Source of the DNA: Sphaerochaeta halotolerans
Lineage (GTDB): Bacteria; Spirochaetota; Spirochaetia; Sphaerochaetales; Sphaerochaetaceae
Length of the DNA: 64,000 bases
Direction of reading: 5' to 3'
Assembly: GCF_003429665.1 (NCBI RefSeq)
Contig: NZ_QUWK01000012.1
Span: 1 to 64,000, forward strand
Positions 54,469-62,619 of this stretch are shown piece by piece. The notes beneath the pieces were generated by a model. The model ran no database searches. It was not told where the DNA came from and saw nothing but the letters and a program-made list of their open reading frames with translations. Each line of letters begins with the position of its first letter. Within the stretch, counting starts at the first letter, position 1. A program made the translations under genes and the position numbers.

Positions 54469-55313
54469 GCGATGTAGAAAAGCGTTAAAAACAGCCAGTA
54501 GATTGGAGCACTGGCAAGCATTGAGTCAATGGAGTCCAGTAGTCCTCCACGGCCAGGGATAAGGGAGCCACTGTCTTTGACTTTTGCAGAACGCTTGAAG
54601 GCACTCTCGATCAAGTCGCCGATATTTGCAGCTAATGAGGTTGCCAAACCAAGCACCACTGCCATCAAAATGGGAATATCTTCTTTGATGCCAGGCACAA
54701 ACAGGCAGTATAGTACTGCAAGTACCATGGCACTGAAGGTTCCTCCAATAAAACCAGCCAAGCTCTTGTTCGGGCTCACCTTCATGATTCCCTTGTTCTT
54801 TCTACCTAGGGACATGCCGAAAATGAAAGCAAAGATATCATTACCAAAGACCAGCAGGAAAAACAGGATCAAGGACACAGAGGGGTGAGGAAGGGTAGTG
54901 ATGCGTAGGATGAAGGTAATGAGGATTCCTGGGTATAAGATAAGAAGACTCTCTCCACCAATACGTGAGAGAGACTTTGAGAATTCATCCTTATTCCCAT
55001 TTCGGAGTTCTGCACTGAAAAAAAAGAGTGCCAGCAAGACTACCGTCAGATCTACCAAAGGAAGATTTGGTACAAAGGCAATTTCAAACCACTGGGCAAG
55101 GGGAAGCAATCCTATAGCCCAAGGAGAAAGATGCAGTGTAGTCCCTTCAGCTTTCTCGTACAGCCCCTTCAGTTCCTTTGCTCCATAGGTTGCAGTCAAC
55201 ACTGCGAGAAGAGAAAGGGCAAGGTATGAGTATTGGGGGAGTAAGAAAACGATGATAAAAAGCGTTGGAAGGGTTATTATTGTAGTGAGAAGTCGCTTTC
55301 CCATTGATGTCAT
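54465..55313 (-). CDS. cdsA: Phosphatidate cytidylyltransferase
   Basis: 282 residues, about seven membrane helices. The C-terminal signature reads SAFKRSAKVKDSGSLIPGRGGLLDSIDSML, the CdsA motif with its metal-binding Asp residues; FGNDIFAFIFGMSLGRKNKG near 165 is the other conserved block. It makes CDP-diacylglycerol for phospholipid synthesis. The start overlaps the uppS stop (ATGA). Confidence 0.94.
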   Translation of the reverse strand: MTSMGKRLLTTIITLPTLFIIVFLLPQYSYLALSLLAVLTATYGAKELKGLYEKAEGTTLHLSPWAIGLLPLAQWFEIAFVPNLPLVDLTVVLLALFFFSAELRNGNKDEFSKSLSRIGGESLLILYPGILITFILRITTLPHPSVSLILFFLLVFGNDIFAFIFGMSLGRKNKGIMKVSPNKSLAGFIGGTFSAMVLAVLYCLFVPGIKEDIPILMAVVLGLATSLAANIGDLIESAFKRSAKVKDSGSLIPGRGGLLDSIDSMLASAPIYWLFLTLFYIA

Positions 55314-56008
55314 TCTACCCCCCCGAATTTTCTTACCCGCTTTCCATAGTCTCTGCAGATTCTTCGAATGTCTTCTGCGTCCCAGTCAGGCCATAATTTT
55401 TCATAGAAAGCAAGTTCAGCGTAAGCGCTGTCCCAGAGTAAAAAATTACTCAAACGTTTTTCATTTGCACTCCTTACTATCATATCGACTGGAGGAATAT
55501 GAGGCAAGTCCAAATTACTGGCAAGTGCATCTTCAGTAATCGTTTCTCCGGGATGCGTTGCCATGAAATGATTTACTGCACGACAAATCTCGTCTCGTCC
55601 GCCATAGTTCAAGGCGATGATTGCGGTAATGGTTGTATTGTTGCTCGTTTCCTTAACAGTGACATCCACTGCTTGCTGTACTTCCGAAGGAAGGCCGCTG
55701 AGATTACCTCTTGCCAAAATACGGATTCCATGGCTGTTGTAATAACCAATCTCTCCATGGAGCTTGGAAACGAAAAGATGCATCAGATAGGAAACCTCTT
55801 GCTTGCTCCGTTTCCAATTCTCCGTAGAGAATGCATAGAATGTGACAAACCCAATGCCCTGTTCGGATGCCTCACGGATGACCCGCTTGACAGCCTTCAA
55901 GCCTTCTAAGTGTCCGGCGGTTCTGGGTAGTGAGCGTTTTTGTGCCCAACGTCCGTTACCATCCATGATAATACCTAGATGGACAGGGACAATAGGTTGT
56001 ATCTCCAT
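55310..56008 (-). CDS. uppS: Undecaprenyl diphosphate synthase
   Basis: 232 residues. HLGIIMDGNGRWAQKR (11-26) with the catalytic Asp, YAFSTENWKRSKQEV, LNYGGRDEI near 145 and the end RSANEKRLSNFLLWDSAYAELAF, in which the usual RTSGE(x)RLSNF reads RSANEKRLSNF. It makes the C55 lipid carrier for peptidoglycan and other surface polymers. It starts 3 bases after the frr stop, without space for a promoter. Confidence 0.95.
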   Translation of the reverse strand: MEIQPIVPVHLGIIMDGNGRWAQKRSLPRTAGHLEGLKAVKRVIREASEQGIGFVTFYAFSTENWKRSKQEVSYLMHLFVSKLHGEIGYYNSHGIRILARGNLSGLPSEVQQAVDVTVKETSNNTTITAIIALNYGGRDEICRAVNHFMATHPGETITEDALASNLDLPHIPPVDMIVRSANEKRLSNFLLWDSAYAELAFYEKLWPDWDAEDIRRICRDYGKRVRKFGGVE

Positions 56009-56011
56009 GTT

Positions 56012-56566
56012 CTAGATCTCCATGATTTCCTTCTCCTTCTCTTCTGAGAGGGAGTTGATCTGTTCGACATAGGAGTCTGTCATTTTCTGGACTTTGCTTT
56101 CACCATCCTTGAGCTCATCCTCGCTGATATCACCGTTCTTCTGCAGTTTCTTCAGCTCATCGATTGCTTCACGCCTTATGTTGCGGATAGCAACCTTGCT
56201 CTGCTCGGCAGTGGATTTTGCATTCTTTACCAGCTGTTTGCGTCTCTCTTCATTCAATGGGGGGAAATTCAGTCTAATCAATTTTCCATCATTGTTCGGG
56301 GGAAGTCCAAGATCACTCTTGAGGATAGCCTTCTCAATTGCTCCGAGAACACTTTTGTCCCAAGGCTGGATAACAATTGTCCTTGCCTCGGGAATGCTGA
56401 TGGTTGCGACCTGGTTGATCGGCGTTTCTGCACCATAATAGTCGACTCGAATCTTCTCCAGAAGGGAGGCTGAAGCTCGACCTGTGCGCAGACCAGCAAA
56501 ATCCCTTGAGAGGCTCTCAAGACTTTTTTGCATCTTACTTTCACATGTGTCCAATACCTGTTGCAT
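56012..56566 (-). CDS. frr: Ribosome recycling factor
   Basis: 184 residues, the standard length. The start is placed at MQQVLDTCESKM because GGAG lies six bases upstream; the frame is open two ATG codons and a TTG earlier, and the first ATG has no spacing to the same GGAG. RTGRASASLLEKI near 33 and KSTAEQSKVAIRNIRREAIDELKK near 115 are typical. It separates ribosomal subunits after termination together with EF-G. Confidence 0.95.
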   Translation of the reverse strand: MQQVLDTCESKMQKSLESLSRDFAGLRTGRASASLLEKIRVDYYGAETPINQVATISIPEARTIVIQPWDKSVLGAIEKAILKSDLGLPPNNDGKLIRLNFPPLNEERRKQLVKNAKSTAEQSKVAIRNIRREAIDELKKLQKNGDISEDELKDGESKVQKMTDSYVEQINSLSEEKEKEIMEI

Positions 56567-56585
56567 ACTCATCTCCAATAAAACG

Positions 56586-56608
56586 ACCGCTCACCAAGAG
56601 TGAGCGGT
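56586..56608 (-). terminator. Hairpin between tsf and frr
   Basis: ACCGCTCA and TGAGCGGT form a perfect eight-pair stem with a 7-base loop. Only a short T run (CGTTTTATT) follows on the minus strand. It would reduce read-through from rpsB-tsf into frr without ending it, or the frr leader may be processed here. Confidence 0.6.
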
Positions 56609-56627
56609 TTGTATCAATCGACTACGC

Positions 56628-57479
56628 TTAGACGCTGCAAGATGCAGCACCAGCGCGCAGAAATGCATAATCAACGATTTCCAAGGAAGCACCAACTACC
56701 TTGCTTATCTCTTTTGCCTTCTTTTCTACAGTCATGGAGTCGTCCTTTACAAACGGCTGCTGCAGGAAACAGATTTCGCTTAGGTGTTTGTTCAGCTTGC
56801 CCTTGATGATACCTTCGACAACCTTTGCAGGCTTGTCAAGCTTCTCGGCCTGTGCAGCAAATATCTCAGTCTGCTCCTTGATATAGAAATCATCAACAGC
56901 TTCGGTATTGAGATAGGAAGGGGTGAACGCAGCAACATGCAATGCACAGTCGTTTGCAAACTCCTTGACCACTTCATTCTCGAAAATCTTCTTGTCATCT
57001 GATTTGAACTTAACCAGGACAGCAAGTGCACCATCTCCATGAATATAGGTACTGGCAAACTCATTGTCACCAATATCGAATACGAGAATCTGCTTGATGG
57101 CCATGTTTTCCTTGATAATGGTAATCAAGTCATTGACCATACCTTTCAGTTCGTCGTTTACTTCACGGTAGCCTTTCTCAAGTGCTACGGTACAGATATT
57201 CTCTCCGAGTTCAGCAAACTGTTCGTTGCTGGAAACGAAGTCAGTTTCACAGGAGAGCTCAACCATGACAGCCTTGTCTTTTCCGACTTTCACGAACACA
57301 CGACCGTTGTTGGTAGCGCGGTCCTGTCGCTTAGCAACAGCGGCCAAACCCATCTCTTTAAGAATCTTCTCTGCAGCAGCAAAGTCCCCGTTTGCCTGGG
57401 TCAGTGCCTTTTTGCAATCCATCATACCTGCGCCGGTAATATCGCGCAGTTTTTTTACTACTTCAGCGGTAATTGCCAT
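56628..57479 (-). CDS. tsf: Elongation factor Ts
   Basis: 283 residues. UBA-like N-terminus VVKKLRDITGAGMMDCKKAL (8-27), TDFV motif in ELSCETDFVSSNEQF (near 75-89), and the C-terminal segment CFLQQPFVKDDSMTV near 240. It exchanges GDP for GTP on EF-Tu. It lies 10 bases after rpsB in the usual order. Confidence 0.96.
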   Translation of the reverse strand: MAITAEVVKKLRDITGAGMMDCKKALTQANGDFAAAEKILKEMGLAAVAKRQDRATNNGRVFVKVGKDKAVMVELSCETDFVSSNEQFAELGENICTVALEKGYREVNDELKGMVNDLITIIKENMAIKQILVFDIGDNEFASTYIHGDGALAVLVKFKSDDKKIFENEVVKEFANDCALHVAAFTPSYLNTEAVDDFYIKEQTEIFAAQAEKLDKPAKVVEGIIKGKLNKHLSEICFLQQPFVKDDSMTVEKKAKEISKVVGASLEIVDYAFLRAGAASCSV

Positions 57480-57489
57480 GCTTCACTCC

Positions 57490-58404
57490 TTAGTCTTTGT
57501 ACAGGGTTTCTTCATCTACGAGGAGGTCTTCAGAATCAGTTTCATCCTCAGTTGCTGCCACTTCTTCCTTCTCTACAGTTTCTTTTTCTTCAAACTTGGA
57601 GAATTCGGCACCCTCTTCAGTGGAGAAGACAATCTCCTCGGCCTCTTCAGCAGTTTCCTCAGTCTCTTCTACCTTCTCTTCCTCATCATCACCACCAAGT
57701 GCTTCAATAATCTGGATTCCTGCTTCGTTGTCAGCGTCGACAACAGCGTTTGCGATGATTTCCACAAAGAGGCTGATAGCACGGATGGCATCATCATTGC
57801 CAGGAATTGGATAGGTGATATCCGTAGGGTCACAGTTGGTATCGACGACCGCAATAACAGGGATACCAAGACGCTTTGCCTCGGTGACAGCAATAGCTTC
57901 CTTTTTGGTGTCGATGATGAAGAGGGCTCCTGGGAGCTCTTTCATATCCTTGATACCTCCAAGGTTCTTCTCCAGCTTTGCCTTTTGCTTGGTGAGCAGG
58001 GAGACTTCTTTCTTGGTAAGTGACTCGAATGTACCATCGATTTCCATCTTTTCAATCTTCTTGAGTGTTGCAATGGACTTCTTGATGGTTGAGAAGTTGG
58101 TCAGCATTCCGCCGAGCCAACGGTTGTTGATGTAAGGCATGCCACAGCGCTTTGCTTCAGCTTCAATAGCTTGCTGGGCCTGTTTTTTGGTACCTACAAA
58201 CAGAATAGGCTTGCCCTGCTTAACAATTGCTCGTACAGCGTCATATGCTTCGACGATGCAAGCAGAAGTCTTCTGCAGGTCAATGATATGGATGCCGTTT
58301 CTCTGGCTGAAAATGAAACGGGCCATCTTGGGGTTCCACCGTTTTGTCTGGTGGCCGAAATGTACGCCTGACTCAAGCAGGCTCTTCATGGTTACTACGG
58401 ACAT
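57490..58404 (-). CDS. rpsB: Ribosomal protein uS2 with long acidic tail
   Basis: 304 residues; the usual length is 230-260. It starts [20 protein letters not shown] and has [16 protein letters not shown] and [12 protein letters not shown]. Residues from about 237 to 304 are an added acidic tail ([18 protein letters not shown] and beyond), about half Glu and Asp. AGGAGG lies three bases before this ATG; the next in-frame ATG (MKSLLES) is a weaker choice. The leader to maf is 94 bases and holds a weak hairpin. Confidence 0.94.
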   Translation of the reverse strand: MSVVTMKSLLESGVHFGHQTKRWNPKMARFIFSQRNGIHIIDLQKTSACIVEAYDAVRAIVKQGKPILFVGTKKQAQQAIEAEAKRCGMPYINNRWLGGMLTNFSTIKKSIATLKKIEKMEIDGTFESLTKKEVSLLTKQKAKLEKNLGGIKDMKELPGALFIIDTKKEAIAVTEAKRLGIPVIAVVDTNCDPTDITYPIPGNDDAIRAISLFVEIIANAVVDADNEAGIQIIEALGGDDEEEKVEETEETAEEAEEIVFSTEEGAEFSKFEEKETVEKEEVAATEDETDSEDLLVDEETLYKD

Positions 58405-58498
58405 AATCCTCCTGTCTGACAACACAAACGACCTATATGTCTCCCTTTGTGCGTCACCCTTCTACTATTACTCACCTCTAGGGGTGGAGATTCCTCTG

Positions 58499-59089
58499 TC
58501 ACTTTACGAACAAAGGTGCACCCAGTATTTCAGAAATCTGCAACAATGGCAAGCCTATAACAGTAGCTTCATCCCCATCAATCCTTTCAACCAGATCTCT
58601 GCCAGCACCTTGGAGACGATAGGAACCAGCAGCCCCCCTCCACTCTCCTGTTTCCAGATAGGATCTGATGCGTTCTTCTCCCAGTCTTTTGAAGCAGACC
58701 ACGGCAAGATCAGTTCCACTATACAGGTGGTCTTGATACCAAAGCGCCCAACCTGAGTGTACCTCATGCTTTCTCCCATCGAACTGGGAGAGCTGTGCGA
58801 AAGCCTCCTCCCTGTCCTTGGGTTTTCCTATCAAAGACCCTTGGAAAGAAATCATGGTATCGCAGCTGAGAACGGGAATCTCATAGCTTGGGTGAACTTC
58901 TCGGAAGGTTGCAAGTTTACGTTTTGCAAGAAGTTCCGTAACCTTTGCTGGATCAGTTTCACTATGGGTTTCATCACTCCCGGTTGCATGTACCCTCACC
59001 TGTACTCCAAGCGACTCAAGTAATGCTTTCCGTGCCACTGATCCACTTGCCAGGATCAAAGAAGGGAGTAGTGTAGCAAAATCAGCCAA
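58499..59089 (-). CDS. maf: Maf-family nucleoside triphosphate pyrophosphatase
   Basis: 196 residues. The Maf motif SLILASGSVARKALLESLGV (10-29) with its Ser-Arg phosphate loop (the usual ASxSPRR reads ASGSVARK) and LSCDTMISF, KPKDREEA and AAGSYRLQGAG are present. It hydrolyses non-canonical or selected dNTP/NTP and may affect division. The start codon overlaps the end of the ABC-F gene by 8 bases. Confidence 0.9.
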   Translation of the reverse strand: MADFATLLPSLILASGSVARKALLESLGVQVRVHATGSDETHSETDPAKVTELLAKRKLATFREVHPSYEIPVLSCDTMISFQGSLIGKPKDREEAFAQLSQFDGRKHEVHSGWALWYQDHLYSGTDLAVVCFKRLGEERIRSYLETGEWRGAAGSYRLQGAGRDLVERIDGDEATVIGLPLLQISEILGAPLFVK

Positions 59090-61016
59090 TTTCTGCCTCC
59101 AGTATCTCTATCGTTTCGCTCAGCTCAAGCCAAGCATGTTCCTCAGCATGCAACTGCTCGCTGAGTGTTTCTTTCTTCTTCACCAGGCTGGTGATACGCT
59201 GAGCGTCACTATAGTTCTCTTCTTTTGCCATTTCTTCTTCTACCAATGCAATTGATGCTTCCAGTTTTTCATGGTTCTCCAGGAGTTTTTCACTCTGTCT
59301 CTGAAGCGTTGCCAGCCGATTCCTCATTTTGTTTGCTTCTTTGTAGGAGCGGGCCTGCTTGCTCTCCGTTTGTACAACCGTAGAATTCTGTTTTTCCACT
59401 TTTTCTTTCTGCTCCAACTTATAGGAGAAGTAGGAATAATCCCCATCAAAGAGCTCAGGAGGATTTTCGGTTGTAAGGTAGAGTATCTTGGAGGCAATGT
59501 GCTTAATGAAGTAGGCATCGTGGCTGACAAAGATCATGGTTCCATCATACTGCTTCAGTGCCTCGTTCAGCATCTCTTTTGCATTGATGTCCAGATGGTT
59601 GGTTGGTTCATCCAAAATGAGGAGGTTGACTGGATGCAGAAGGATCTTGAGCAATGCCAGTCTGCTTCGCTCTCCTCCACTCAGCACAGAGACTGACTTG
59701 AATACATCGTCACCACTGAAGAGAAAAGAACCGAGGTAAGTACGGAGTTTGGGAAGATCATGTGTTGCAGCGACGCTGGAGATTTCCTCCAATACGGTAT
59801 TCTTGGGATTGAGTGTCTTTTCGGTATCCTGGGCGAAGTACCCGATACTTACCCCGCTTCCCATCCGAATTGTTCCCTCATATTCAGTATCTTGCCCACT
59901 GAGCATTCTCAGCAGCGTGGACTTCCCCGTGCCATTCTTCCCGGTAACTGCAATTCGTTCCCCTTTTGTGGCAAGAAATGAGAAATCTTCAAAAATGACC
60001 TGCTGGCCATAGCGTTTGCTTAGATGGTCGATGATGATGACATCATTGCCGCTGTGTGGAGCGGGGGGGAAGGAAAAAGAAAGCTGCTTCAGATGGGAGG
60101 GGACTTCCACCAGTTCCAGTTTCTCCAGCATCTTGATTCTGCTTTGGACCTGTTTGCTCTTGGTAGCCTTGTACCGGAACTTCTCGATGAACTGTTCAGT
60201 TTTCTGCAACTGATCCTGTTGCAGCTTGTAGGCGGCTTCCAGCTGCTGTATCTCAAGTTCACGTTGTTTGATATAAGCACTGTAGTTGCCGCTATACCGT
60301 TTGAGTGTACCATTGAATAGTTCATAGACTTCGTTGACCGTCTCATCGAGAAAGCTCTGGTCATGGCTGACGATCATAAGGCCCCCTTCGTAGACCTTCA
60401 GGTAGTTCTTCAACCAATAGATGGCTTCGATGTCGAGGTAGTTCGTCGGTTCATCGAGCAACATGATGCCCGGATTTTCGACCAGAATTTTTGCAAGGGC
60501 GATCCGCATCTGCCACCCCCCAGAGAACTCACTGCAAAGACGGTTCATGTCTGCCATGGTGAATCCTAGACCGAGCAAAACCTGTTCTATGGTTTGTTTT
60601 CGGGAGAAATATCCCTGTTCCAGCAGATATTCCTGGATTTCAGCAAGTCTGTGTAGAAGCGGTTCAGTGGAAACAGTAGGATCACTGTCAGCAAGTTGAC
60701 TTTCAATTGCCTGTTGCTCCCTGCTTAGCTCCTGGAACCGAGAGAAAGCTTTCTCAACTTCCTGGTAGACGGTTCCTGCTGTGAATACAATATCACTTTG
60801 GGGAAGGTAGGAGATTCGTAGGTTCTTGGAGGTTGAAATCTGCAGATCATCTGCACTCATTTGTGCGCTGATTACCTTGAGCAGCGTGGATTTTCCGCTT
60901 CCATTTCCTCCTGCCAGTGCACTCCGGCTCTGTTCATTCAGGGTGAAGGAAACATCCTTGAGGATATCCCGGTCCCCAAAAGCAAGGTGTACACGTTGGA
61001 CTTGTAAGGTAGCCAC
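59082..61016 (-). CDS. ABC-F family ATPase (Uup/YdiF-like)
   Basis: 644 residues with two ABC domains and no membrane segments. Walker A GGNGSGKST and GKNGTGKST, signatures FSGGWQMRIALA and LSGGERSRLALLK, Walker B LLDEPTNYLD and ILDEPTNHLD, the interdomain arm near 235-310 and a C-terminal coiled coil (about 540-640). ABC-F proteins act on the ribosome (EttA/Uup-like factors) or protect it from antibiotics. The arm and the coiled coil resemble Uup more than EttA. A GTG start with AGGAG five bases upstream is used; the upstream ATG frame has no signal. Confidence 0.9.
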   Translation of the reverse strand: MATLQVQRVHLAFGDRDILKDVSFTLNEQSRSALAGGNGSGKSTLLKVISAQMSADDLQISTSKNLRISYLPQSDIVFTAGTVYQEVEKAFSRFQELSREQQAIESQLADSDPTVSTEPLLHRLAEIQEYLLEQGYFSRKQTIEQVLLGLGFTMADMNRLCSEFSGGWQMRIALAKILVENPGIMLLDEPTNYLDIEAIYWLKNYLKVYEGGLMIVSHDQSFLDETVNEVYELFNGTLKRYSGNYSAYIKQRELEIQQLEAAYKLQQDQLQKTEQFIEKFRYKATKSKQVQSRIKMLEKLELVEVPSHLKQLSFSFPPAPHSGNDVIIIDHLSKRYGQQVIFEDFSFLATKGERIAVTGKNGTGKSTLLRMLSGQDTEYEGTIRMGSGVSIGYFAQDTEKTLNPKNTVLEEISSVAATHDLPKLRTYLGSFLFSGDDVFKSVSVLSGGERSRLALLKILLHPVNLLILDEPTNHLDINAKEMLNEALKQYDGTMIFVSHDAYFIKHIASKILYLTTENPPELFDGDYSYFSYKLEQKEKVEKQNSTVVQTESKQARSYKEANKMRNRLATLQRQSEKLLENHEKLEASIALVEEEMAKEENYSDAQRITSLVKKKETLSEQLHAEEHAWLELSETIEILEAEIG

Positions 61017-61129
61017 ACTCTCTCTCCTTATACTAAAACGGGTGTTGAAAAGCCCGGTGTTTGACGGTATGATTACCTTAACACAAGCATGTGTTCGGTG
61101 ACAATCCACCAGAATCCAGGAGGTTTACA

Positions 61130-62614
61130 GTGCTTTGCCTAACTCTTACCGGCTCTACCTTGGAGGAGGACCGGGCTTTGGTGGAACGCAACCGGGGGTG
61201 GATTGCACTCGCAGAGTTGCGGCTCGACCACCTGCTGCCTGATGAACAGAAGATAGCCTCCTCTTTTCCCTCCACCGTAGATCTTCCGGTGATCTTGACC
61301 ATGCGTCGCAAAGTGGATGGTGGAATGTGCAGCGTACCGGAAAAACAGCGCCTGCAGCTTCTCTATGAGGCAGCAAAAGGTGATTTTGCCTATGTCGATA
61401 TCGAGGACGATGTAAAGAAAAGTGACTTGAAATTCAAGGATCCACTCTTTGAGCAGAAAGTGGATCTGGAGCATTCACTCAGGACACGCGGGGTACGGAT
61501 CATCAGAAGCTATCACAATTTTGAGTGTGTCCCTGCGGACCTGTTTGGGAGAATTCACAAATTAGCAGCAAAGGGAGACATTCCAAAAGTGGCCGTTACC
61601 CCTGGAAACATGATGGATGTCATTACGCTTTTCAGGGTCCAGCAGGAACTTTCCAGTCTTACAGAAAAGATTGTGATAGGCATGGGCCCTTATGGTGTCT
61701 GCACCCGTATCCTCTACAAGAAGTGTGGATCCTTGCTGAGCTTCTGTTCAGACAGCCAGGCGGCACCCGGCCAACTCAGTGCCCAGAGTATGAGTGAGCT
61801 GTACCGCTCTGACAAGCTTGATGAGAAGACACATATCTATGGGATCATCGGGAACCCGGTCAGTCATACTTCTTCGCCCAACATCCATAATCCTGGCTTT
61901 GAGGCAATCCGCTATAATGCGGTCTATGTACCATTTCTTGTAGATTCGGTCAGAGCTTTCTTCAAGCTTGCCGAGATGCTGCAAATACATGGGTTTTCCG
62001 TAACCGTCCCCCACAAGCGGAGCGTGCAACCCTACTTGGGACGCATCACCCGCGAGGTGAAGCAGATCGGATCGTGCAACACTGTTGTCAGGATCCAGAA
62101 CATGTGGAAGGGAATCAATACAGATTATTACGGATTCCTAGTTCCCATCGAGGCCCTTATCGCACAAGGGGAGATCAGAAATGCCTTGGTCATCGGTGCC
62201 GGTGGAGCGAGTAGGGCAGTAGTCTGGGCTTTGCACAACCATGGAGTGAAGGTCACCATACTCAATCGCAGCATTGAGCATGCGCGGACCTTGGCAAATG
62301 AGACGATGAGTGCATACGATACGCTTGAGAATGCCTACCTCTACAGTGAGACCGTTGATCTTGTGGTGCAGACAACCAATGTAGGAATGGGGGATCTCAT
62401 GGGGCAGGAGCCTTGTCCCTCCCTGCATTTCTCAGGCAAGGAATTTGTGTACGAATTGGTCTATAAACCAGAGGAAACGGTATTTCTCAAGAGAGCCAAG
62501 GAAGCTGGATGCACCATCATCACTGGAAAACAGATGCTGATGGAGCAGGGTAAGCTTCAGTTTGAGGCGTTTACTGGATACCACTATCCCCATTGGGTGG
62601 ATGTAGTGCTCTAG
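61130..62614 (+). CDS. aroDE: Bifunctional 3-dehydroquinate dehydratase / shikimate dehydrogenase
   Basis: 494 residues. Residues 1-225 are a type I dehydroquinase: LAELRLDHL, ILTMRRKVDGG, IIRSYHNFE and KVAVTPGNMMD with the Schiff-base lysine. Residues about 230-494 are the shikimate dehydrogenase: IYGIIGNPVSHTSSPNIHN, VTVPHKRSV with the catalytic Lys, GSCNTVVR, VIGAGGASRAV and GKQMLMEQG. The fusion catalyses steps 3 and 4 of the shikimate pathway; it is a common plant arrangement and occurs in some bacteria. GTG start with AGGAGG six bases upstream. It is divergent from the ABC-F gene. Confidence 0.95.
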   Translation: MLCLTLTGSTLEEDRALVERNRGWIALAELRLDHLLPDEQKIASSFPSTVDLPVILTMRRKVDGGMCSVPEKQRLQLLYEAAKGDFAYVDIEDDVKKSDLKFKDPLFEQKVDLEHSLRTRGVRIIRSYHNFECVPADLFGRIHKLAAKGDIPKVAVTPGNMMDVITLFRVQQELSSLTEKIVIGMGPYGVCTRILYKKCGSLLSFCSDSQAAPGQLSAQSMSELYRSDKLDEKTHIYGIIGNPVSHTSSPNIHNPGFEAIRYNAVYVPFLVDSVRAFFKLAEMLQIHGFSVTVPHKRSVQPYLGRITREVKQIGSCNTVVRIQNMWKGINTDYYGFLVPIEALIAQGEIRNALVIGAGGASRAVVWALHNHGVKVTILNRSIEHARTLANETMSAYDTLENAYLYSETVDLVVQTTNVGMGDLMGQEPCPSLHFSGKEFVYELVYKPEETVFLKRAKEAGCTIITGKQMLMEQGKLQFEAFTGYHYPHWVDVVL

Positions 62615-62619
62615 ATCAG

